Below, in pieces: positions 1 to 8,334 of a DNA stretch of 13,767 nucleotides. The notes under the pieces were generated by a model. That model searched no databases, was not told where the DNA came from, and saw only the letters and a list, made by a program, of their open reading frames with translations. The translations under genes and the position numbers were made by a program. The DNA is taken from NCBI GenBank assembly GCA_006515795.1, contig VFMC01000029.1, positions 1-13,767 of the forward strand, written 5' to 3'. Numbering within the stretch: position 1 is the stretch's first letter; each line of letters opens with the position of its first letter. Origin of the DNA: Acidimicrobiaceae bacterium (lineage in GTDB: Bacteria > Actinomycetota > Acidimicrobiia > Acidimicrobiales > Ilumatobacteraceae).

Positions 1-2216
<2,216 letters not shown>

Positions 2217-2223
2217 GAGGCGT

Positions 2224-2229
2224 ATTCTC
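2224..2229 (-). promoter_or_regulatory. Putative -10 box of aceE
   Basis: On the minus strand GAGAAT lies 7 nt before the aceE ATG, placing a transcription start at or next to the start codon. It lacks the T of a TANNNT consensus and no clear -35 is seen, so this is the weakest of the -10 calls in the window. Confidence 0.35.
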
Positions 2230-2262
2230 GCATGCCTACCCGCCGGTAACCACGGGGCTCTC

Positions 2263-2268
2263 TACAGT
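2263..2268 (+). promoter_or_regulatory. Putative -10 box of rnhA (leaderless)
   Basis: TACAGT fits the actinobacterial TANNNT -10 pattern and ends 7 nt before the ATG at 2276, so the mRNA would begin at or beside the start codon. No convincing -35 is visible. The GGAG touching the ATG is too close to act as a normal ribosome-binding site. Confidence 0.45.
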
Positions 2269-2275
2269 GTTGGAG

Positions 2276-2730
2276 ATGTCGGTCATCAACAGCCTGGTCA
2301 TCTACACCGATGGCGCCTGCTCCGGCAACCCCGGGCCGGGCGGTTGGGCATGGGCGATCGCTCCCGAGGGAGCGGTGCACGGCTCCGGTGGCGAGGCGCG
2401 CAGCACCAACCAGCGCATGGAGGTGCTCGCCGTGCTCGAGGCGCTCCGGACCAACCCCGGCGAGCTGACGATCGTGAGCGACTCCACCTACGTGGTGAAC
2501 TGCTTCCGCGACCGGTGGTGGGTGCGTTGGAAGGCGAACGGGTGGAAGAACTCGAAGAAGGAGCCGGTGGCCAACCTCGATCTCTGGAAGCCGTTGATCG
2601 AGCTGTACGAGCAACGGCGCCCGTCGTTCAAGTGGGTGAAGGGTCACTCCGGCGACCGGATGAACGATCTGGTACAGCCGCAGCAGCAGCCGCCGGTGAG
2701 CCGGCCCGGCAGGAGTCACTGTTCGACTGA
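2276..2730 (+). pseudogene. rnhA: Ribonuclease HI, frameshifted near the 3' end
   Basis: RNase HI cleaves the RNA strand of RNA-DNA hybrids. From ATG 2276 the protein shows YTDGACSGNPGPGGWA (10-25) with catalytic D12, then TNQRMEVLAVLEAL with E49, VSDSTYVVN with D69, and WVKGHSGDRMNDLV (120-133) with H124. The next residue should be the fourth catalytic Asp (E. coli D134, normally in an LVDxLA context), but the frame reads QPQQQPP. In frame +1 a plausible RNase HI tail, GTAAAAAAGEPARQESLFD, runs from 2671 to a TGA at 2728-2730 that overlaps the next gene's ATG (TGATG). A loss of about 13 nt (net -1 mod 3) around 2672, perhaps between CTGG microrepeats, would explain both the shift and the missing Asp. 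Left unrepaired, the frame runs out of register to 3523 across the next gene. An upstream GTG at 2267 is an alternative start. Inactivation or assembly error are both possible. Confidence 0.88.
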
Positions 2731-4334
2731 TGGTCGCCGCCGATGCCCGACCGCCCGCCGAACCGATACCGGGTGGCGTGCAGTCGATCTCCGATCTGAT
2801 CGCGGAGCGGGCCAAGGTACACCCGGCGCGCGATGCGCTGATCGACTCTCGTCAGCGGTTGAGCTACGCCGAAGTCGAGTCGCTGTCGCGGCGGTGGGCG
2901 TACGCGTATCACGCTCTCGGGCTGCGGGCCGGCAACCGCGTCGCCGCTTCGATGGGCAACTCCGTCGAGCTCGTCATGAGTCACCTGGCCGCGATGCGCG
3001 CCGGGCTGGTGTGGGTCGGGGTGAATCGTGCGCTCGCCGCGGTGGAGCGCGACGAGATCCTGCGCGACAGCGGCGCATCGGTCCTGCTCGTATCGGGATC
3101 CGAGCTCGAGGTCGCCGGCGGTTGCCGAGTGGTCGACGCCGGCGGAGACGCGTGGCGAAGGTTGGTCGCCGCGGCGCCGTCGGTCGACCTGCCGACGATC
3201 GACCCCTTCGCGGCCGCGGCCATCGCCTACACCAGCGGTACCACCGGCCGCCCGAAGGGTGTGGTCCACAGCCAGCGGAACATGCTGCTGCCTGGCGTCG
3301 TGGCCCGTGCTCGCGGCGAGGGGGAAGGACGCATCGGCATGTACCTGCCGCTCACGTCGCTGAACATGCAGGTGCTCGGCCCCGTGTACGCCCTGGTGCA
3401 CGGGGTGCGCTGCGTGTGCATCGAGCAGACCGACGCGGCATCGGTGGTTGCAGCCGTGGAGGCAGAAGGCATCGAACGGATGAGCGCAACCGCCGCCACC
3501 GTGTACGACCTCGTGGTGGGTGAGAACATCATGCCGTCGGAGCTGGCCTCGCTCAGGGCACTCACCGTCGGTGGATCGAGCACGCCCGACTGGTTGGTCG
3601 ATGCCTACTTCGACAAGTTCGGCGCCCGGTTCCTTTCGGGGTACGGGCTCACCGAGGCGCCGGGCAGCGTTACCAGGGAGCGAGCCGATCGCGCCCACGT
3701 CCTCGGTAGCGCTGGGCCCGCGCTGGCCCAGTTCGAGCTCGCAGTGATCGACGACGACGGGCAGGTGCTTCCAGCAGGCGAGGTGGGCGAGATCTGTCTG
3801 CGGGCCTCCACCACGGGGCCCTTCGCCAGGGTGTACACGCCGATGCTCGGGTACTGGAACCAGCCGGAGGCCGGCGCCGTGGCCCTGCGCGCCGGTTGGT
3901 TGCACACCGGCGACATCGGGCGACTCGGCGCCGACGGAGATCTGTTCGTCGAGGATCGGCGCGACGATCTGATCGTGCGCGGGGGCACCAACGTCTATCC
4001 GGCCGAGATCGAACGGGTGCTGCTGGCCGACGTGCGGGTAGCGCACTGCGCCGTCGTCGCTCGTTCCGATCTCCGCCTCGGGCAGTTGCCGGTGGCGTTC
4101 GTCCAGCTCAGACCGGGTGCTTCGATGTCGACCGACGACGTCCTGGCGTTGTGTGTGGCCTCGCTGGCGAAGTACGAGGTGCCGGTCGATGTTCGCTTCG
4201 TGGCTGACTTCACCCGCAACGCGATGGGCAAGATCGTGCGCGCCGAACTGCGCACCCTGCTCCGAGCCGAGGGTTTGGGTGCACCCCGTCCAGGAGTCGC
4301 CAAACACTCGGGTCGACACGGACGACTCGGGTGA
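2730..4334 (+). CDS. AMP-dependent acyl-CoA synthetase/ligase (ANL superfamily)
   Basis: Cytoplasmic adenylate-forming enzyme that activates a carboxylic acid with ATP and then forms a CoA thioester; the substrate cannot be told from sequence. The 534 residues carry the full ANL motif set: P-loop-like YTSGTTGRPKGVVHS (167-181), LSGYGLTEAPGSVT (302-315), YWNQPEA (375-381), LHTGDIG (391-397), the hinge DRRDDLIVRGGTNVYPAEIE (409-428), and the catalytic lysine K501 in NAMGKIVRAEL. Length is normal for medium/long-chain acyl or aryl-CoA ligases. ATG 2730 overlaps the ancestral rnhA stop (TGATG), implying translational coupling with rnhA. The last ~10 residues are encoded by a 19-bp tandem repeat, which also provides the stop codon, so the original C-terminus may have been altered. 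The nearby HSD10-like dehydrogenase makes fatty-acid or branched-chain acyl-CoA metabolism plausible (inference). Confidence 0.92.
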   Translation: MVAADARPPAEPIPGGVQSISDLIAERAKVHPARDALIDSRQRLSYAEVESLSRRWAYAYHALGLRAGNRVAASMGNSVELVMSHLAAMRAGLVWVGVNRALAAVERDEILRDSGASVLLVSGSELEVAGGCRVVDAGGDAWRRLVAAAPSVDLPTIDPFAAAAIAYTSGTTGRPKGVVHSQRNMLLPGVVARARGEGEGRIGMYLPLTSLNMQVLGPVYALVHGVRCVCIEQTDAASVVAAVEAEGIERMSATAATVYDLVVGENIMPSELASLRALTVGGSSTPDWLVDAYFDKFGARFLSGYGLTEAPGSVTRERADRAHVLGSAGPALAQFELAVIDDDGQVLPAGEVGEICLRASTTGPFARVYTPMLGYWNQPEAGAVALRAGWLHTGDIGRLGADGDLFVEDRRDDLIVRGGTNVYPAEIERVLLADVRVAHCAVVARSDLRLGQLPVAFVQLRPGASMSTDDVLALCVASLAKYEVPVDVRFVADFTRNAMGKIVRAELRTLLRAEGLGAPRPGVAKHSGRHGRLG

Positions 4335-4381
4335 CGCCCGCAGACTCGGGTGAGGCCTGCTGACTCGGGTGAGAACTGGGG
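4306..4381 (+). repeat. Four-copy 19-bp degenerate tandem repeat
   Basis: ACTCGGGT recurs at 4306, 4325, 4344 and 4363, an exact 19-bp spacing. Units 2-4 share ACTCGGGTGA followed by a more variable 9-bp tail. The array spans the 3' end of the acyl-CoA synthetase gene, and the TGA stop at 4332-4334 comes from unit 2. No gene lies between 4335 and 4432; apart from this repeat I see only the -10 box of the following gene. Confidence 0.8.
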
Positions 4382-4418
4382 CTGGGCTCCGGCTTGGTGC
4401 CCGCCACGGGGGTACGCC

Positions 4419-4424
4419 TAACGT
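4419..4424 (+). promoter_or_regulatory. Putative -10 box of the SDR gene (leaderless)
   Basis: TAACGT matches TANNNT and ends 8 nt before ATG 4433. No Shine-Dalgarno precedes that ATG (CGGGCGCC), which fits a leaderless transcript. Confidence 0.42.
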
Positions 4425-4432
4425 CGGGCGCC

Positions 4433-5209
4433 ATGGACATCAATGGCGCAAGCGCAATCGTCACCGGTGGAGCCTCCGGCATCGGGGCCGCAACGGCCCG
4501 ACTGCTCGCCTCCAAGGGAGCGTTGGTCGTGGTGGCCGACCTGCAAGAGGACAAGGGAACAGCATTGGCCGACGAGATCGGCGGTTCGTTCTGCAAGGTC
4601 GACGTCACGAACACCGACGACATCATCAACGCCGTCGAGATGGCCAAGAGCATGGGACCGCTGCGCGTTCTGGTGAACTCGGCCGGCATCGGGTGGGCCC
4701 AGCGCACCGTTGGCAAGGACGGCTCGTATGAGTCCGCAGCCAATCTCGACGCGTTCAAGAAGGTGATCGCGATCAACCTGATCGGCAGCTTCGATTGCAT
4801 TCGAATCGCGGCGACGGCGATGAGCACCACCGAACCGATGGAGTATGGCGAGCGCGGCGCGATCGTGAACATCGCCTCGGTAGCGGCCTTCGACGGCCAG
4901 ATCGGGCAGGCGTCGTACTCGGCTTCGAAGGGCGGTGTCGTGGGCATGACCCTGCCGGTCGCCCGCGACCTCGCCGCAGTTGGCGTGCGCGTCAACACCG
5001 TCGCTCCCGGGCTGATCGACACACCGATCTATGGCCAGGGAGAAGGGAGTGAGGCGTTCAAGCAGAACCTGCAGAAGGGCGTGCTGTTCCCACAGCGCCT
5101 CGGGTTCCAGCACGAACTGGCCTCGATGGTCGTGGAGTGCATCACCAACAGCTACATGAACGCCGAGACCATCCGCGTCGACGGCGGCATCCGGATGCAG
5201 CCCAAGTGA
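4433..5209 (+). CDS. Short-chain dehydrogenase, HSD10 / 3-hydroxyacyl-CoA dehydrogenase type 2-like
   Basis: Cytoplasmic NAD-dependent classical SDR. The 258 residues contain the Rossmann motif TGGASGIG (11-18), acidic D36 after the second strand (NAD preference), NSAG (82-85), active-site N115, S149 in NIASVAAFDGQIGQASYSA, and the catalytic pair Y162/K166 (YSASK). The stretch SVAAFDGQIGQASYSASKGG with MTLPVARDLA, and the ending IRVDGGIRMQP, closely resemble human HSD17B10, which oxidises short and branched-chain 3-hydroxyacyl-CoAs and also some steroids and alcohols. The annotated role is therefore probably the third step of beta-oxidation or isoleucine breakdown (family inference). The frame is open upstream to 4394, but ATG 4433 is chosen because it starts directly at the first Rossmann strand and has a -10 box 8 nt before it. 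Convergent with argJ. Confidence 0.9.
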   Translation: MDINGASAIVTGGASGIGAATARLLASKGALVVVADLQEDKGTALADEIGGSFCKVDVTNTDDIINAVEMAKSMGPLRVLVNSAGIGWAQRTVGKDGSYESAANLDAFKKVIAINLIGSFDCIRIAATAMSTTEPMEYGERGAIVNIASVAAFDGQIGQASYSASKGGVVGMTLPVARDLAAVGVRVNTVAPGLIDTPIYGQGEGSEAFKQNLQKGVLFPQRLGFQHELASMVVECITNSYMNAETIRVDGGIRMQPK

Positions 5210-5225
5210 GCCACGGAAGCGGTGG

Positions 5226-5425
5226 TTCGTGAGCCCGACCGGGTCGGCCGGCGGGCGGGACTCACGAACGGGGAGCTCCGTGAGAGCGTGACCGGGTCGG
5301 CCGGTCCGACCGTGAGCGGCTACAGCCCCAGCGCGGCGTGGGGCTCACGGACAGGGAGCCGCGTGAGCGGCGACAGCCACGGTGCGGCGTGGGGCTCACG
5401 GATCACCTGAGCTGGGTCACGTGAG
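5226..5425. repeat. Hairpin-forming direct repeats between convergent genes
   Basis: The 227-bp gene-free stretch between the SDR gene and argJ contains five CGTGAG cores (5228, 5279, 5311, 5362, 5420), several 51 bp apart. Units 5311-5361 and 5362-5412 are near-identical, each with perfect 7-bp arms CGTGAGC...GCTCACG (5311-5317/5343-5349 and 5362-5368/5394-5400). Unit 5226-5268 has 8-bp arms TTCGTGAG/CTCACGAA. A 15-bp direct repeat GACCGGGTCGGCCGG occurs at 5237 and 5290. It resembles REP/BIME-like intergenic repeats; the hairpins could also end transcription from both sides, though there is no T-run. Confidence 0.75.
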
Positions 5426-5436
5426 CTGCGGGGGAG

Positions 5437-6609
5437 TTAGGTGGTGTAGTCGGCGTTGATCCGAACGTAACCATCGGTGAGGTCGCAACCCCACACGGTG
5501 GCATCGGCCTGGCCGGCACCGAGGCTCACGTGGATGCGCACCTCGTCGCCGCCCATGTACTCGGTGAGTGCGGCCAGGCCGGCGTCGCCCACCGCCGCCG
5601 GGTAGACCTCCTGCTCGCCGAAGCGGATGACCACGGCCGACTGGTCGATCTCCGCGGCCGTCGTGCACTTGCCGATCGCCATCGCCACCCGGCCCCAGTT
5701 GGGATCGGCGCCGTGCACCGCGGTCTTCACCAACGGTGAGTTGACGATCGCCTTGGCGACGGTTCGGGCCTGCTGGGGTGACCCGGCGCCGTCGACGAGC
5801 ACCTCGATGAGCGTCTCGGCGCCCTCGCCGTCGCGGGCCACCTGCTTGGTGAGCGACAACGCCACCTCGTGCAAGGCCTGCTCGAAGCGGTGCCCATCGA
5901 CGCGACCCGCCGCGCCGCTGGCCATGATGATGGCCGTGTCGCTGGTGGAAGTGTCGGTGTCGATCGACACGCAGTTGAAGGTTCGCCCGATCACCCGACG
6001 GAACACGCGGTCGAGCTTGTCGGCATCGACTGCCGCGTCGGTGAAGAACAAGGTGATGAGCGTGGCCATGTTCGGTTCGATCATCCCGACCCCTTTGGCC
6101 ACGCCCACGATGCGGGCCGCGCCGAGCTGAGCGGCGGCAGTCTTCATGACGGTGTCGGTGGTCATGATGCCTCGCGCCACGTCGGTCGCGTCGAAGTCGG
6201 TCAGTGCAGCCGGCAGGGCCGCGATTCCGGCCCGCAGGCGATCCATCGGGTAGCGCCGCCCGATCACGCCGGTCGAAGCGATCAGCACGTCGGAAGGCCG
6301 GAACCCGAGACGGCCGGCCACCGCGGCGACGACCTCCTCGGTGTCGGCGAGTCCCCCCGCGCCGGTGGCCACGTTGGCGTTCTTGGAGATCACGACCACG
6401 GCCTGGGCGGTCTGGTCGGCGATGTTGGCGCGGCTCACCACGACGCTCGGCCCGGCGAAGCTGCTGGTGGTGAACAGCCCGGCGGCCGCGCATGGGTCAT
6501 CGGCGGCCACCACGACGAAGTCGTCGGTGGCGTCCTTGATGCCAACGTTGGAGACATGGCAACTGAAGCCGCGTGGCAGCGGTAGAGGCGGGGGTGGTGC
6601 TTCGGTCAC
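5437..6609 (-). CDS. argJ: ArgJ-family ornithine acetyltransferase, OAT2-like
   Basis: ArgJ-type Ntn-fold enzyme transferring acetyl from N-acetylornithine to glutamate (cyclic arginine biosynthesis) after self-cleavage into alpha and beta chains. The 390 residues show the oxyanion-hole motif STGVIG (112-117), the cleavage site KGVGMIEPNMATL with nucleophile T183 at the start of the beta chain, DTDTSTSDTA (217-226), NSPLVKTAVHGADPNWGRV (290-308) and the C-terminus DGYVRINADYTT. The wording of these motifs (GMIEPNMATL, SIDTDTSTSD, GYVRxNxxYTT) recalls from memory the OAT2/Orf6 enzyme of the clavulanic acid cluster rather than typical arginine-operon ArgJ. The start is GTG 6609, fixed by a 4-nt overlap (GTGA) with the marR stop, so the two are translationally coupled. 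No other arginine gene is in the window, so a role outside bulk arginine synthesis is possible. Confidence 0.92.
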   Translation of the reverse strand: MTEAPPPPLPLPRGFSCHVSNVGIKDATDDFVVVAADDPCAAAGLFTTSSFAGPSVVVSRANIADQTAQAVVVISKNANVATGAGGLADTEEVVAAVAGRLGFRPSDVLIASTGVIGRRYPMDRLRAGIAALPAALTDFDATDVARGIMTTDTVMKTAAAQLGAARIVGVAKGVGMIEPNMATLITLFFTDAAVDADKLDRVFRRVIGRTFNCVSIDTDTSTSDTAIIMASGAAGRVDGHRFEQALHEVALSLTKQVARDGEGAETLIEVLVDGAGSPQQARTVAKAIVNSPLVKTAVHGADPNWGRVAMAIGKCTTAAEIDQSAVVIRFGEQEVYPAAVGDAGLAALTEYMGGDEVRIHVSLGAGQADATVWGCDLTDGYVRINADYTT

Positions 6610-7103
6610 GATGGTGAAGTGTGCTGCCCGGCGAGGGCGGCGCGCACCTTCGTGAATGCCGAAGCCACTGCCCGTACTTCGCCGGCGGTGAGCAGATCGA
6701 TGAAGTGCCGGCGGACGCCGCGCAGGTGGAACGGCGCGGCTCGTTCGAGAACGGCGTAACCGTCGTCGGTGAGCACGGCAAGCATCACCCGACGGTCGTC
6801 GTCGGACGCCTCGCGGCTCACCAGGCCGGTGGACACGAGACCGTCGAGCCGGCGGGTGAGTCCGCTCGGTGACAGGCCGAGCTGGCCGGCGAGATCGCAC
6901 ATCCGCATCCGCCGGTCCGACCGGTCGCTGAGCCGCACGAGCACCTCGTAGTCGCCCATCGTGAGGCCGAATGGCACGAGGTCGGCTTCGAGCGCGTGCT
7001 GGAGATCGTTGATGCAGTCGATGTACGAACGCCACGCAATCATCTCGGTCGGGTCGAGCCAGCGGGTCACCGCGGTCTCGGTCGAGGCTGCAGCAGGGGG
7101 CAT
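6606..7103 (-). CDS. MarR-family transcriptional regulator
   Basis: Dimeric winged-helix DNA-binding regulator of 165 residues. Helix 1 region WRSYIDCINDLQHALEADL (24-42) and MGDYEVLVRLS (49-59) form the usual MarR N-terminus; MCDLAGQLGLSPSGLTRRLDGL (68-89) is the helix-turn-helix; SDDDRRVMLAVLTDDG (100-115) is the wing with the conserved DRR. MarR proteins usually repress themselves and a divergent gene, with release by a small phenolic ligand or by thiol oxidation. C30 and C69 are the only cysteines, so redox sensing is conceivable but unproven. ATG 7103 is chosen over GTG 7109 because it sits 6 nt after a TAGGAT -10 box. The stop overlaps the argJ GTG by 4 nt. The divergent yceI and the palindromes in between suggest the targets. 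Confidence 0.93.
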   Translation of the reverse strand: MPPAAASTETAVTRWLDPTEMIAWRSYIDCINDLQHALEADLVPFGLTMGDYEVLVRLSDRSDRRMRMCDLAGQLGLSPSGLTRRLDGLVSTGLVSREASDDDRRVMLAVLTDDGYAVLERAAPFHLRGVRRHFIDLLTAGEVRAVASAFTKVRAALAGQHTSPS

Positions 7104-7109
7104 GACCAC

Positions 7110-7115
7110 ATCCTA
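7110..7115 (-). promoter_or_regulatory. Putative -10 box of marR-argJ (leaderless)
   Basis: TAGGAT on the minus strand fits TANNNT and ends 6 nt before the marR ATG. The -35 region is poor and lies within the palindrome cluster at 7130-7148, so the regulator could block its own transcription. Confidence 0.45.
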
Positions 7116-7129
7116 ACCAGTTCATGTCG

Positions 7130-7180
7130 GCAACAGTTGCGATCGCAAGCAATTGCCCCTACAATAGTTGTCATCGCAAC
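7130..7180. promoter_or_regulatory. Palindrome array, probable MarR operators
   Basis: This 51-bp stretch between marR and yceI is packed with GCAA/TTGC half-sites: GCAACAGTTGC (7130-7140), the perfect 12-bp palindrome TTGCGATCGCAA (7137-7148), GCAATTGC (7149-7156), ACAA-TAG-TTGT (7161-7171) and GTTGTCATCGCAAC (7167-7180). Two 14-mers, GTTGCGATCGCAAG (7136) and GTTGTCATCGCAAC (7167), agree at 11 of 14 positions and are 31 bp apart, close to three helical turns. They flank and overlap the yceI -35 and -10, the geometry expected for repression. Assignment to this MarR protein is inference from position. Confidence 0.65.
7137..7165 (+). promoter_or_regulatory. Promoter of yceI-VOC operon
   Basis: TTGCGA (7137-7142), a 17-nt spacer and TACAAT (7160-7165) make a good sigma-70/SigA-type promoter. 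The predicted start near 7172 gives a leader of about 50 nt, unlike the leaderless starts elsewhere in the window. The -35 is inside a perfect palindrome. Confidence 0.65.
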
Positions 7181-7183
7181 GAA

Positions 7184-7199
7184 CGGCGGCATGCCGCCG
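7184..7199 (+). other. Stem-loop in the yceI 5' leader
   Basis: CGGCGG-CATG-CCGCCG is a perfect 16-bp palindrome that would fold as a 6-bp GC stem with a 4-nt loop between the predicted transcription start (~7172) and the Shine-Dalgarno AAGGAG (7209-7214). It could stabilise the message or affect ribosome access; no function is shown. Confidence 0.5.
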
Positions 7200-7221
7200 G
7201 CCAACACCAAGGAGATCCCCC

Positions 7222-7791
7222 ATGTCGAACCTCACCGAACAGTCACCCCGCACCGACCTGACCGGCCTGGCCGTCGGCACCTGGAACGTCGACGCCAGCC
7301 ACTCCAGCGTCGGCTTCGTGGCTCGCCACCTGATGGTCACCAAGGTGCGCGGCCGGTTCACGTCGTTCAGTGGCAGCGTCACCATCGCTGCCGACCCTTT
7401 GCAGTCGACGGTGCAAGCCACCGTCGATCTCGCGTCGGTCGCCACCGGCGACGACGGTCGCGACGGGCACCTTCGCTCGGCCGACTTCTTCGACGTCGAG
7501 CAGTTCCCCACGATGACGCTCGTGAGCACGAGCCTGCGCCCCGCCGGAAGTGACTACCTGCTCGACGGCGACCTCACCATCAAGGGCATCACCAAGCCGG
7601 TCACGTTCGTCCTCGAGTTCGGCGGTGTGGCCACCGACCCGTGGGGCAACACCAAGGTCGGCTTCAGCGCAGAGACCGAGATCAACCGCAAGGACTGGGG
7701 CCTCGAGTGGAACATGGCGCTGGAGACCGGCGGGGTGGTCGTCGGTGAGAAGATCAAGATCCAACTCGACATCCAGGCCGTGAAGGCCTGA
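7222..7791 (+). CDS. yceI: YceI family protein
   Basis: YceI proteins have a lipocalin-like beta-barrel that binds polyisoprenoid or other amphiphilic molecules; their physiological role is poorly known and often linked to stress. The 189 residues show the family pattern: GTWNVDASHSSVGFVARHLM (19-38), TKVRGRFTSFSGSV (40-53), HLRSADFFDVEQFPTM (83-98), GDLTIKGITKPVTF (118-131), and the terminal NRKDWGLEWN...VGEKIKIQLDIQA. There is no signal peptide, so unlike periplasmic E. coli YceI this one should be cytoplasmic. ATG 7222 is fixed by a strong Shine-Dalgarno, AAGGAG, 7 nt upstream. Divergent from marR, with the operator array in between, and followed 29 nt later by the VOC gene, probably in one transcript. 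Confidence 0.93.
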   Translation: MSNLTEQSPRTDLTGLAVGTWNVDASHSSVGFVARHLMVTKVRGRFTSFSGSVTIAADPLQSTVQATVDLASVATGDDGRDGHLRSADFFDVEQFPTMTLVSTSLRPAGSDYLLDGDLTIKGITKPVTFVLEFGGVATDPWGNTKVGFSAETEINRKDWGLEWNMALETGGVVVGEKIKIQLDIQAVKA

Positions 7792-7820
7792 TCCCGGCAT
7801 TCGGCGCGGAGGAACGCACC

Positions 7821-8291
7821 ATGACCATCAAACGGCTCAACCACGCAGTGCTGTGGGTGCGCGACGTTTCGGCGTCGGCGGCCTTCTATCGGGACGTTCT
7901 CGGGTTCGAGATCGTCGTCGACATGGGCGGGCAGGGTGCGTTCCTCCGTGCCGACGGGTCAACCAACGACCACGACCTCGGGTTGTTCTCGGTGGGTCAG
8001 CGCCCGGCACCGGCGCCACACTCGCCAGGGCTCTACCACCTGGCCTGGCAGGTGCACACCATCGACGATCTGGCTGCCGCACGGGTCAAGCTGCTCGCCG
8101 CCGGATCGCTCGTCGGCGAGAGCGACCACGGAGTGAGCAAGAGCCTGTACGCCAAGGACCCCGACGGCATCGAGTTCGAAGTGATGTGGGCCGTGCCACG
8201 CGACTCGTGGCCCGACGTTCCCTTCACCGGTCGCCTCGATCTCGCGGCCGAGATCGCCCGCTGGACCAGCGTGGACACCGCCGGTCAGTAG
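7821..8291 (+). CDS. VOC family protein (glyoxalase/ring-cleavage dioxygenase fold)
   Basis: 156-residue vicinal-oxygen-chelate protein with two beta-alpha-beta-beta-beta modules: residues 4-60 (RLNHAVLWVRDVSASAAFYR) and 70-125 (GLYHLAWQV ... YAKDPDGIEFEVMW). H8, H73 and E120 stand at the usual metal-ligand positions, so a metal-dependent enzyme is likely: a catechol-type extradiol dioxygenase, glyoxalase or thiol transferase are all possible and the substrate is unknown. A tail of about 30 residues (PRDSWPDVPF...) follows the fold. GGAGGA lies 7 nt before the ATG. It is the second gene of the yceI unit, so it is probably under the same MarR-type control, which would suit detoxification of an aromatic or electrophilic compound (inference). 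Convergent with the FAD oxidoreductase gene; the 43-bp gap holds no clear terminator. Confidence 0.88.
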   Translation: MTIKRLNHAVLWVRDVSASAAFYRDVLGFEIVVDMGGQGAFLRADGSTNDHDLGLFSVGQRPAPAPHSPGLYHLAWQVHTIDDLAAARVKLLAAGSLVGESDHGVSKSLYAKDPDGIEFEVMWAVPRDSWPDVPFTGRLDLAAEIARWTSVDTAGQ

Positions 8292-8334
8292 CCCGGTCAG
8301 CAAGCCGAGAGGCCAGCTCACCTCCGGGGCACGG

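Noticed and set aside
2675..3523. Continuation of the rnhA frame as a 418-residue fusion protein
   Set aside because: After codon 133 the translation is Arg-rich out-of-frame sequence overlapping the next gene, not a second domain.
2628..4319. 563-codon open frame opposite the acyl-CoA synthetase
   Set aside because: Low-complexity His/Gly/Arg-rich translation with no domain; the plus-strand gene has all ANL motifs.
5222..5410. 62-codon open frame in the intergenic repeats
   Set aside because: It is open because the repeat period (51 bp) is a multiple of three; it has no ribosome-binding site or recognisable sequence.
5226..5425. CRISPR array
   Set aside because: Repeats are few, irregularly spaced and imperfect, the intervening sequence is itself repeated, and no cas genes are present.
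5210..5436. tRNA-Sec or another tRNA hidden in the gap
   Set aside because: No acceptor/T-arm arrangement or UCA anticodon loop could be fitted; the hairpins belong to the repeats.
7139..7146. GCGATCGC as a HIP1-type highly iterated palindrome
   Set aside because: HIP1 is a cyanobacterial feature; here the octamer is part of a larger TTGC/GCAA operator-like palindrome.
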